Assembly (NCBI RefSeq): GCF_002904335.1
Contig: NZ_PPHF01000108.1
Location: 1 to 64,000 of the forward strand
From: Amycolatopsis sp. CA-126428
GTDB lineage: Bacteria > Actinomycetota > Actinomycetes > Mycobacteriales > Pseudonocardiaceae
Direction: 5' to 3'
Length of the DNA: 64,000 nucleotides
Shown here: piece after piece, positions 57,151-64,000 of the stretch
Position numbering within the stretch: position 1 is the first letter of the stretch
Layout: each line of letters starts with the position of its first letter
Position numbers and translations under genes: made by a program
The notes under the pieces: generated by a model
What the model saw: only the letters and a program-made list of their open reading frames with translations
Told to the model about the DNA's origin: nothing
Databases searched by the model: none

Positions 57151-58775
57151 GAGTCGTCGTCCCCGCCGGTGACGTTGCCGACGCTGGCGGGCACGCCCTT
57201 GATCATGTCGACGACGGTCTTACCGGCCAGGCCCGACTTCCCGAACCACGGGTCGGTCATGACCTTGATGGCCGACTCGAACTTTTCGGCGCCCTCCTTG
57301 CCGAAGAGCTTGCCGAGCTCGTGCACGGAGAAGTTGCTGATCTTGTCGAACTTCTGCATGATCTCGGGCGTCACACCGTCCATTTGGGACAGCTTGGTCT
57401 TGATGACATCGGTCATCTGGTCGGTGAACGGCTTGTGCGGCTTGGGTTCCGGGGTGGCCGAGGAGGGCGCGGGTTCCGGCTTGGGCTCGGGGGTGGTGTC
57501 CGGCTTGGGCTCGGGTTTGGGTTCCGGTGTGGTGTCGGGCTTGGGTTCGGGCTTCGGCTCCGGGGTCGCCGACGAGGACGAGGGCGTGGGTTCCGGTTTG
57601 GGCTCGGGCTTGGGTTCCGGTGTGGTGTCCGGCTTGGGCTCGGGCTTCGGCTCGGGGGTGGCCGACGAGGGAGTGGTGTCCGGCTTCGGCTCGGGTGTGG
57701 GCTTGGGCTCCGGCTTCGGTTCCGGGGTCGCCGACGAGGACGAGGGCGCGGGTTCCGGTTTGGGCTCGGGCTTGGGTTCCGGTGTGGTGTCCGGCTTGGG
57801 CTCGGGCTTCGGCTCGGGCGTGGCCGACGAGGGAGTGGTGTCCGGCTTGGGCTCGGGTGTGGGCTTGGGGTCCGGCTTGGGCTCGGGCTTCGGCTCCGGA
57901 GTCGCCGACGAAGGTTTGGGGTCCGGTTTGGGATCCGGCTTCGGCGTGGGTGCCGGGTCCGGCTTCGGGGTCGGCGTGGGGGTGAGGCTGCTCGTCGGGG
58001 GCTTGGCCGCCGCCAGGTCGTCGCCCGCCTTGCCCAGCTTCGTCAGCGCCTTCAGCAGTTCGCCCAGCTGCTTCGCCAGCTGGGCCAGCTTCGCGCCGAT
58101 CTTGCCCAGCGCCGTGGCCACCGTGCCGATCGTCGTGCCGATGAAGATCGCGATCGACGCCCCGAACGTCACCGGGGCCAGGGCCGCCGCGATCAGGGCG
58201 CCCTTGATGATCGTCGCCAGGAGCATCGCGATCAGGTCGCGGAGGATGCCGCGGAACGCGCCGACGATGCCGCCGGCGATCTTCATGTTCTTGCCGGCCT
58301 CGTCGAGGTAGCCGCCGAGGGAGCCCAGCTGCTGGGTGACCGCGTCCATGTCCTTCTTGAACTGGTCCGCGGCCTGCCCGCTCCACTCCTTCATCAGCGT
58401 GTCGAGCGCCTGCTGGTGGTCGGCCGACCACTGCTCCAGCTTCTTCTTCTCCGCCGAGAGCGCCTCGCTGGCCGCCGCGATGCCGATCGGGTCGCCCATC
58501 AGGATGTCCAGCGGCCACCGCAGGATCGTGATGTGCTCGATGAGCCAGCCGATCCCGGCCGTCAGCAGGCTGCCGATCGGGTCCAGCACGAGACCGATGG
58601 TCTCCAGCGCCATGCCCGCCGAGCCGATGCCGATCGCGACCTTGTCGTGCTCTTTGACGGCCTTGTCCAGGCCGGTCGCCGCCTCGAAGAAGCCCGCGCC
58701 CGCCGCGCGGTTGTCCTCGTTGAACAGGTCCGAACCGTGGAGGCTGACGTCCTTGCTCTGGTAGTCGTCGCCCAC
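57147..58775 (-). CDS. Large ESX-type protein with PEPKP repeat linker
   Basis: 542 residues. Residues 1-275 are helical: a WXG-like hairpin (EKKKLEQWSADHQQALDTLM, then WSGQAADQFKKDMDAV) followed by two hydrophobic segments (LRDLIAMLLATIIKGALIAA, FGASIAIFIGTTIGTV). Residues ~285-455 are a rigid linker of PEPKPEPKPDTTP-type repeats. A ~90-residue C-terminal domain starts KPFTDQMTDVIKTKL. WSG in a helix turn marks ESX secretion substrates. The linker could span the cell wall to display the C-terminal domain. It overlaps the WXG-like gene upstream by one base. Role unknown. Confidence 0.72.
   Translation of the reverse strand: MGDDYQSKDVSLHGSDLFNEDNRAAGAGFFEAATGLDKAVKEHDKVAIGIGSAGMALETIGLVLDPIGSLLTAGIGWLIEHITILRWPLDILMGDPIGIAAASEALSAEKKKLEQWSADHQQALDTLMKEWSGQAADQFKKDMDAVTQQLGSLGGYLDEAGKNMKIAGGIVGAFRGILRDLIAMLLATIIKGALIAAALAPVTFGASIAIFIGTTIGTVATALGKIGAKLAQLAKQLGELLKALTKLGKAGDDLAAAKPPTSSLTPTPTPKPDPAPTPKPDPKPDPKPSSATPEPKPEPKPDPKPTPEPKPDTTPSSATPEPKPEPKPDTTPEPKPEPKPEPAPSSSSATPEPKPEPKPTPEPKPDTTPSSATPEPKPEPKPDTTPEPKPEPKPEPTPSSSSATPEPKPEPKPDTTPEPKPEPKPDTTPEPKPEPAPSSATPEPKPHKPFTDQMTDVIKTKLSQMDGVTPEIMQKFDKISNFSVHELGKLFGKEGAEKFESAIKVMTDPWFGKSGLAGKTVVDMIKGVPASVGNVTGGDDDS
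57440..57990. repeat. PEPKP-coding repeat region
   Basis: About 170 codons of imperfect tandem repeats based on PEPKPEPKPDTTP, broken by SSSSATPEPKP blocks. Longer units of about 150 bp recur twice. Repeat number is likely to vary between strains, and short-read assembly would be prone to error here. Confidence 0.85.
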
Positions 58776-59088
58776 TATCCGAACCTCACGATCGAGTTCA
58801 CGGCGTCTTCTTCGCCCGCTTGGTAGCGCTTCGCCGCTTCGGTGACCTTGTCGGCGAACTCGCCGACGGTCTTGGCGTACTCGCCGAACTGGTGGTGCGC
58901 CTTGTCGGTCCAGGTGCTCGCGCCGGCGGCCATCAGCTGGCACGCCGGGTTGATGCCGAACATGCCGGGTCGCAGGTCATGCCGCCGACGAGGTCCGCGG
59001 TGCCCTGCAGGTTCTTCTGCAGCTCGTCGAGGTGCTTGCCGAAGTTCGCGAGTGGCTCCGAGGAGACGCGGAAGCCCCCGCCGGTCAC
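58775..59088 (-). pseudogene. WXG100-like ESX gene split by an apparent one-base deletion
   Basis: A GTG at 59088, overlapping the YbaB-like stop by four bases, begins VTGGGFRVSSEPLANFGKHL and runs to GMTCDP. The expected continuation FGINPACQLMAAGASTWTDK, then VTEAAKRYQAGEED, lies in the next frame from 58963. One base is missing near 58964-58968 (GACCCGGCATG where GACCCGGGCATG would join them). The joined product would be about 104 residues, a helical hairpin typical of WXG100-like proteins. As read, the first part stops at 58933, and a 62-residue product could start at 58963. Real mutation, slippage or sequence error. Confidence 0.7.
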
Positions 59089-59597
59089 CAGGGGTTCGAT
59101 TCGTCGTCGGGACGCTCGTCGGCCGCGGGACGCCGCCGCGGCGCGGACGGCGGTGCCGGCGGCGCAGGCGGAGCTGGCGGGGCCGGTGCGGGCGGCGGGG
59201 CGATCTCGGCGCTTTCCGGCGCCGCGAAGCCGCCGTCCGGTGGCGGGTCCGGCGGCAGGAAGGACCGGACCATTTCGGTCGACTCGCCGTCGCCGTTGAT
59301 GGTGGCGAAGGAATCCGCGACGGCCCGGGCGGTCTGGCGCTGCGCGTCCCGCACCGCGCCCATGATCGCCGCGGTCAGCCGCGCCGGGCCCAGCTCGCAC
59401 GCCCGGTGCCCGAGCTCGAGGTTCGTGAGCGCGCCGTTCGGGGCGAGGGTCACGGTGACCGAGCCGTCACGGGTGCGGACCGTCGCCCCGGCCGAGGAAA
59501 GCGCTTCGTTCAGCGCGGCGGCTTTCGACTGCATCTCCCGGACCTGCCGCTCGAGCAGGAGCTGGAAGTCTTCGCCTGGCCCCAGGTTCGGTTGCAC
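59085..59597 (-). CDS. YbaB/EbfC-like protein with Pro-rich tail
   Basis: 170 residues. The first ~110 follow the YbaB/EbfC fold (LLERQVREMQSKAAALNEAL, GSVTVTLAPNGALTNLELG, LTAAIMGAVRDAQRQTARAV). The tail is rich in Pro/Ala (PAPAPPAPPAPPAPPSAP). YbaB proteins bind DNA, but this actinobacterial form is regularly the first gene of small ESX-type operons, as here, where it may be a chaperone instead. Its stop overlaps the WXG-like start by four bases. Confidence 0.82.
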   Translation of the reverse strand: MQPNLGPGEDFQLLLERQVREMQSKAAALNEALSSAGATVRTRDGSVTVTLAPNGALTNLELGHRACELGPARLTAAIMGAVRDAQRQTARAVADSFATINGDGESTEMVRSFLPPDPPPDGGFAAPESAEIAPPPAPAPPAPPAPPAPPSAPRRRPAADERPDDESNPW

Positions 59598-59775
59598 GAA
59601 ATCGACTCCTCGACGCGCCGGCCCACTCGGCCGGATCCCATGATCGGCAGGTTAGCGCACACCGGATGGTCATCCGGTGTTAGCCGGGAGTCTGCCTGGT
59701 TGTCTCCTGGATGGTGCCCGCGTACACCCGATCGGGGTTTGACCCGGACCGCGCTCCGGGTTGCACGATCGGGGG

Positions 59776-60792
59776 ATGACCGAACTGGACGACTACCGGC
59801 CGCTGGGCCGCTCCGGGCTGCGCGTGTCCCCGCTGGCGCTGGGCGCGATGACCTTCGGCACCGGCTCCTTCTGCGCCGACGACGACACCGCCCGCAAGAT
59901 CTTCCGCGCCTACGTCGAGCGGGGCGGCAACTTCGTCGACACCGCGGACAACTACAGCGGCGGCCGCAGCGAGGAACTGGTCGGTGACTTCCTCCGCGAC
60001 GTCGCCCGCGACGACGTCGTGCTCGCCACCAAGTACTCCGGGCCCGGCTTCAGCGGCGGGGCCCCGCACTCGGACCCGCGCCGCCGCAGCAACGGGCGCA
60101 AGAACATGATCGCCTCGCTGGAGGCGTCGCTGCGGCGGCTGCGCGTCGACCACGTCGACCTGTACTGGCTGCACATCTGGGACGGCTTCACCCCGGCCGA
60201 AGAGGTACTGGCGGCGTTCGGCGACCTCGTGCGCGCCGGGAAGATCCGGGCGGTCGGGCTCAGCGACGTCCCCGCGTGGTACGCGACGAAGGCCGCCATG
60301 CTCGGCGGGCCGCCGGTGACGGCGCTGCAGCTGGAGTACTCCCTCGTCGAGCGGGCGATCGAGGCCGAGTACGTGCCCCTGGCGGCCGAGTTCGGCATCG
60401 CGATCCAGCCGTGGGGCGCGATCGGCGGCGGATTCCTCACCGGCAAGTACACCCGCGACGGCACCGGCACCGGCCGGCTCGCGGGCCCGGACGCCACCGC
60501 CTTCCGCGCCCTGCCCGAAACCCGCTGGGCGGTGCTGGACGCGGTTCGCGAGGTCGCGGCCGAGACCGGCGCCACCCCGGCCCAGGTGGCGCTGCGCTGG
60601 GTGACGACCCGCCCGTCGATGCCCGCGCCGCTGATCGGCGCGCGGACGCCGGAGCAGCTCGCCGAAACGCTCGGCGCGCTCGCTCTTGAGGTGACCGAGG
60701 CCCAGCTGGCCCGGCTGACGGAGGTGAGTGCGCCCGCCCTGCCGTTCCCGCACGGCATCCTGGCTCGCCTCAACGCGGGACTGCCGCACTGA
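59776..60792 (+). CDS. Aldo/keto reductase
   Basis: 338 residues. The catalytic tetrad is visible: Asp in FVDTADNYSGGRSEE, Tyr four to five residues on, Lys in VLATKYSGPG and His in YWLHIWDG. GLSDVPAWY and QLEYSLVERAIE follow the usual barrel. The C-terminal PLIGARTPEQLAETLGAL binds NADPH. Reduces carbonyls in sugars, ketones or xenobiotics; substrate open. The ATG at 59776 is preferred to a TTG at 59761. Confidence 0.92.
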   Translation: MTELDDYRPLGRSGLRVSPLALGAMTFGTGSFCADDDTARKIFRAYVERGGNFVDTADNYSGGRSEELVGDFLRDVARDDVVLATKYSGPGFSGGAPHSDPRRRSNGRKNMIASLEASLRRLRVDHVDLYWLHIWDGFTPAEEVLAAFGDLVRAGKIRAVGLSDVPAWYATKAAMLGGPPVTALQLEYSLVERAIEAEYVPLAAEFGIAIQPWGAIGGGFLTGKYTRDGTGTGRLAGPDATAFRALPETRWAVLDAVREVAAETGATPAQVALRWVTTRPSMPAPLIGARTPEQLAETLGALALEVTEAQLARLTEVSAPALPFPHGILARLNAGLPH

Positions 60793-60844
60793 CCCCGCGC
60801 GCCAGAGGTCGCGCGACACCCCGGCCGGCAGTCCACAGTGGACG

Positions 60845-61405
60845 TCAGCGGGCGGCCTCGGCGGCCCGCTCGACCTCCGCGCGCCGGGTGGCCCAGAACT
60901 CCGCGTCGCGGTGGCCGTCGGTGGCGAGTGAGCCGTCGAGCTGTTCGCGCAGGATGTCCGCGTGGCCGGCGTGCCGGCTGGTCTCGGTGAGCACGTGGAC
61001 CAGGACGTTGAACAGCAGCACGTCCGGGCGGGGCCACCAGGGCACGTGCCCCCGCGTGTCGATGGCGAGCTCGGTGATCGTCGCGTCGGAGTGGGCCCAC
61101 ACCCGCCGGTAGCGGTCGACGATCTCCGCGCGTGTCTCGTGCTCGGTCGCCCACATGTCCGTGCCGCGCGCACTCGCGTCGTCCCACCGGGGCATCGGCT
61201 CGGGGAACGGCCGCCCGAAGATGTCGCCGAAGTACCTCGCCTCGGTCAGGGTCAGGTGCTTGACGAGACCGAGCAGGTTGGTGCCGGTCGCGGTCAGGGG
61301 ACGGCGGATGTCGTACTCGCCGAGCCCGTCGAGTTTGCCGGCCAGCTCTTCGCGGATCTCACGCAGGTCGCCGTGCAGGTACTGCTTCGCGAACTCGTCG
61401 ATCAT
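60845..61405 (-). CDS. DinB/DUF664 family protein
   Basis: 186 residues forming a four-helix bundle. His50 (LLGLVKHLTLTEARYFGD) and the later HVLTETSRHAGHADILREQLDG provide the three-His metal site of DinB-like enzymes. LDGLGEYDIRRPLTATGTN is the family start. Members include bacillithiol- or mycothiol-dependent transferases and maleylpyruvate isomerases, so a thiol-transferase role is plausible. Convergent with the aldo/keto reductase, 20 bases after the glucodextranase stop on the same strand. Confidence 0.9.
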   Translation of the reverse strand: MIDEFAKQYLHGDLREIREELAGKLDGLGEYDIRRPLTATGTNLLGLVKHLTLTEARYFGDIFGRPFPEPMPRWDDASARGTDMWATEHETRAEIVDRYRRVWAHSDATITELAIDTRGHVPWWPRPDVLLFNVLVHVLTETSRHAGHADILREQLDGSLATDGHRDAEFWATRRAEVERAAEAAR

Positions 61406-61424
61406 GCGTCCAGGGTGCCAGAAC

Positions 61425-64000
61425 TCAGCCCACGGGCACCGCGCGCACGGCGACCGGCCCGCGGGCCGGGTCCAGTTCGAGCTGCTGGTCCACTCCGGAC
61501 GGGGTCAGCACGTCGACCGCCTTGGGCGCGGTCGCCGGGTCCGCGGCGCAGATCGGGGCCGTCCCGCCGGCCGCGCAGAGGCCGAACGTGTACTGGCCCG
61601 CCGTCGGCGTGAACGGCCGGGCCTGGTCGGGGGAGTTGCCGTCCTGCCCGGTGAGCACCACGGCGAGCGTCCAGCCCGGCCCCGGTGTCCCGAAGGCCGT
61701 CTTCGCCACGCTGACCGTGATGTACCGCGTCGCCTGCGAAGCCTGCACGGACGGCGTGGCCAGCGAAGCGCCCGAAGCGTCGACGAGCGCCGGCTCGGCG
61801 AAGCCCTGGACCTCGATGCGCCGGCTCCACGCGTCCTGCGGCGCGATCGTGTACGCCCGGCTCGGGAACGGCGCCGCGGTCGACGTCGCCGTCGCGGCCG
61901 GGTCGTGCCCGTAGATCGTCAGCAGCTGGGCGCCCAGCGGCGAGCCGAACGTCGGTGACAGGTCACGCACCTGCGCCCGGAACACCAGGGTGGTGCCGGA
62001 ATCGATGACCTGGAACCGCTGGAGGTCGAACGCGCCCGCGTGGAAGTCGCCCGCCGTCGGGTACGTGTAGGTGCCCGGGCCGGTGTCGTCGCCGTCGGGG
62101 TCCGTGGTGTCCAGCAGGACGGTGCCGGTGACGAAGTCCGAGCTGATCGTCTTCTGCGCGTACCCGGTTCCCGCGCCGGTCGCGGCCGCCGTGACGACGT
62201 TCGCGCCGAGCGGCGTCGGCACCGTGGCGCTGAACGTCCCCGCCGCCGAAGCCCGGGTCGACAGCACCGAAGTCGTCCCCGCGTCGGTGGCCGAAACGGC
62301 GAGGTCGACGCGGCTGCCGGCCGGCGCGGTGCCGGTGACCTGGGCGGTCGCGGTGGACACCGACGCGGGTGCGTCGAGGGTGACAGCCAAAGCAGGTGGT
62401 GCGTGGACGTACCGCGAGCGGACCTCGGCGGGCTGCTCGGGCAGCCGTCCGTCGTCGAGGGCCCGGGCCAGCCGCACCGACTGCGACTGCGCCCAGCTCA
62501 GCGGCGCCACCGACCCGACGGACTGCCCCGGGGTGAAGCCGATCGACGCCGTCTTCGGGTCCGCGCCGTACGGCGACGCGGGCAGCGCCGGGTTCTCCCA
62601 GATCTGCTCGGGGATCAGGCCGGTGCCGCCGGTCTGCGCCCGCATCGCGCGCAGCAGCGCCGCCGCTCCGGCCCGGTCGCCGGTCTGCACGGCCTGCTCG
62701 CCGCGTTCGCCGGCGAGCACCGGCCACAGGTGCCCGGACCCGGTGTTCGTCGACGGCCAGGGAGCGCCGGTCGGGGCGCAGTTCGTCGGATCCGGTTCGT
62801 AGCAGTCGCCGTAGCCGTCTTCGCTGCCCGGCGTCGACGTCCCGTAGCGGTACCAGCCCGGCCCGGCCGGGGTGTCCCGCTTGATCACGCGGTCCACGAC
62901 GCCGAGCGACGCGGCGACGTCCGGGTCGTTGGCGGGCAGCACGCCCAGCCGCGTCAGCTCGAGGAAGCCGGCGTCGACGACCGCGCGCTGGTCGGCGTCG
63001 ACCGAGCCGTTGCCCAGGTTGTAGTTCCACTCCGAGTCCGGATCGCCGTTCTTCGTCAGCCGCAGGAAGTACCGGCCGCCGTAGGGCCCGTTCCGCGTCA
63101 CCGTCCAGCCCTTGATGCTGCGCTGGAAGTGGTCGGCGGTGGCGCGGTAGACGTTCGCGCGCGCACTGTCGCCGTTGCGGTCGGCGATCACGCCCGCGGC
63201 GACCAGGCCGGCGATCTCCGCGGCGATCGTCGAGGGGGAGTAGCCGCCCTGCTCTTCCCAGCGTTCCGAGCCGAACGCGGGCCCGTGCGCGACGACGAAG
63301 TCGGCGGCCGCACGGATGTGGTCGGTGTAGAGGGTGCGGTCGCGGTCGAGCCCGGCCTGCAAGGCCATCAGGATCGGGTACGCGCTCTCGTCGAGCTGGT
63401 CACCGCCGGAGTCGGGGGCCTTCTTGCCGTTGAGCAGCGAGTTGCGCGGGAACCGGCCGTCCGGTTGCTGTTGCCGCGCGAACAGCCACCGGACGCTCGC
63501 CCGCGCCGTCTCGCGGTCGCCGGCGGACAGCAGGCCGGAGAAGCTTTCGTAGAGGTCGCGCGCGAAGATCTCGCGGTAGGAACCGAAGTAGACCGGTTTC
63601 CCGCCAGGCGCGTCACCCGCGGACACCGCCTGACCCCACGGGCTGCCCAGCGAAGCGACGACCGCGCCCGGGAAGGTCTTGTCCTCACTGGCTTTCAGCA
63701 CGTTGACCGACTGGTAGTAAGCGTCGGAGTCCTTGCCCCGCACCGGGATCAGGCCATTGTCGTAGTCACGCCATTCGCGCGCGTACTGGCGGTAGCTCTG
63801 CTCGAACGGCGTGCGCAGGCTCGCCCCGGCCGTGGCGACGGCGGCGCGCGCATCCGCGCCGAAGCCGAGCGCCAGCACCGCCGGGCGGCGCGGCTGGAGG
63901 TCCAGCTGCGCGGTCTGCACGACGTTGCCGTTCGCCGCCGACGGTGTCGTGTCGCTGAGCCGGTGGTCGCGGTCCAGCTGGGCCAGGCCGTCGCCCGCGG
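61425..64000 (-). CDS. GH15 glucodextranase/glucoamylase, 5' end beyond the window
   Basis: The visible 858 codons stay open to the right edge, so the N-terminus is missing. The GH15 catalytic domain has ERWEEQGGYSPSTIAAEIAGL (general acid Glu region) and GLIPEQIWENP (general base Glu). SGSLWP-type TGSGHLWPVLAGE is also conserved. An immunoglobulin-like domain (LAVTLDAPASVSTATAQVTG) and a C-terminal DOMON-like glucodextran-binding domain (HAGAFDLQRFQVIDSGTTLV) follow, the N-A-B-C layout known for Arthrobacter glucodextranase. It releases glucose from alpha-1,6 or alpha-1,4 glucans, probably outside the cell. It precedes the DinB gene. Confidence 0.9.
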   Translation of the reverse strand, partial: AGDGLAQLDRDHRLSDTTPSAANGNVVQTAQLDLQPRRPAVLALGFGADARAAVATAGASLRTPFEQSYRQYAREWRDYDNGLIPVRGKDSDAYYQSVNVLKASEDKTFPGAVVASLGSPWGQAVSAGDAPGGKPVYFGSYREIFARDLYESFSGLLSAGDRETARASVRWLFARQQQPDGRFPRNSLLNGKKAPDSGGDQLDESAYPILMALQAGLDRDRTLYTDHIRAAADFVVAHGPAFGSERWEEQGGYSPSTIAAEIAGLVAAGVIADRNGDSARANVYRATADHFQRSIKGWTVTRNGPYGGRYFLRLTKNGDPDSEWNYNLGNGSVDADQRAVVDAGFLELTRLGVLPANDPDVAASLGVVDRVIKRDTPAGPGWYRYGTSTPGSEDGYGDCYEPDPTNCAPTGAPWPSTNTGSGHLWPVLAGERGEQAVQTGDRAGAAALLRAMRAQTGGTGLIPEQIWENPALPASPYGADPKTASIGFTPGQSVGSVAPLSWAQSQSVRLARALDDGRLPEQPAEVRSRYVHAPPALAVTLDAPASVSTATAQVTGTAPAGSRVDLAVSATDAGTTSVLSTRASAAGTFSATVPTPLGANVVTAAATGAGTGYAQKTISSDFVTGTVLLDTTDPDGDDTGPGTYTYPTAGDFHAGAFDLQRFQVIDSGTTLVFRAQVRDLSPTFGSPLGAQLLTIYGHDPAATATSTAAPFPSRAYTIAPQDAWSRRIEVQGFAEPALVDASGASLATPSVQASQATRYITVSVAKTAFGTPGPGWTLAVVLTGQDGNSPDQARPFTPTAGQYTFGLCAAGGTAPICAADPATAPKAVDVLTPSGVDQQLELDPARGPVAVRAVPVG

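Overview
The window is very GC-rich and gene-dense. It has many GTG starts, frequent four-base stop/start overlaps, Scr1-type DUF5753/DUF397 pairs, an AfsR/SARP-type regulator, F420-family enzymes, ESX (type VII secretion) related proteins and L,D-transpeptidases. Together these point to the chromosome of a filamentous pseudonocardial actinomycete, most probably Amycolatopsis or a close relative. I see no phage, plasmid, CRISPR array, rRNA or convincing tRNA.

Layout. 1-7.5 kb: a tandem repeat, a zinc-free ribosomal protein L36 gene, and a tightly coupled five-gene module on the minus strand (SWIM zinc finger, DUF5691, MoxR-type AAA+ ATPase, DUF5682, VWA). 7.6-14.3 kb: PadR/GyrI pair, an acyl-CoA synthetase fused to a START-like domain, WYL regulator/VOC pair, DUF5753/DUF397 pair. 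14.3-23.5 kb: a poly(3-hydroxybutyrate) use locus (3-hydroxybutyrate dehydrogenase, MHS-type symporter, GAF/PucR regulator, secreted PHB depolymerase, secreted oligomer hydrolase). Inside it sits a two-gene RiPP cassette: a previously unlisted 57-residue precursor peptide overlapping by four bases a fused leader-binding/YcaO cyclodehydratase. 23.5-27.4 kb: membrane proteins and a secreted phosphoesterase. 27.6-30.7 kb: a coupled redox operon (small secreted protein, ApbE flavin transferase, two-haem membrane cytochrome, NuoF-like protein, 3Fe-4S ferredoxin).

30.8-45 kb: a GNAT remnant, a frameshifted YciI gene, a Ser/Thr kinase, an SDR under a MerR-type promoter, a DrrAB-type ABC exporter, OsmC, a secreted M4 protease, MsrA, a 2OG-Fe oxygenase and a DUF5753 regulator with clustered palindromes. 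45-50 kb: cell-wall genes, including an ESX-like protein fused to a muramidase-like domain and an L,D-transpeptidase, then an aldehyde dehydrogenase behind a GntR-type operator. 50-64 kb: a Cys-rich membrane protein, SARP-NB-ARC-TPR regulator, DUF742 protein, TetR/SDR pair, an ESX-type operon (YbaB-like, WXG-like gene with an apparent frameshift, large PEPKP-repeat protein), aldo/keto reductase, DinB protein and a truncated GH15 glucodextranase.

The strongest candidates for an undescribed system are the minimal azoline-type RiPP cassette at 18461-20820 and the SWIM/DUF5691/MoxR/DUF5682/VWA module. Functions are read from motifs and from memory of protein families; no database search was run.
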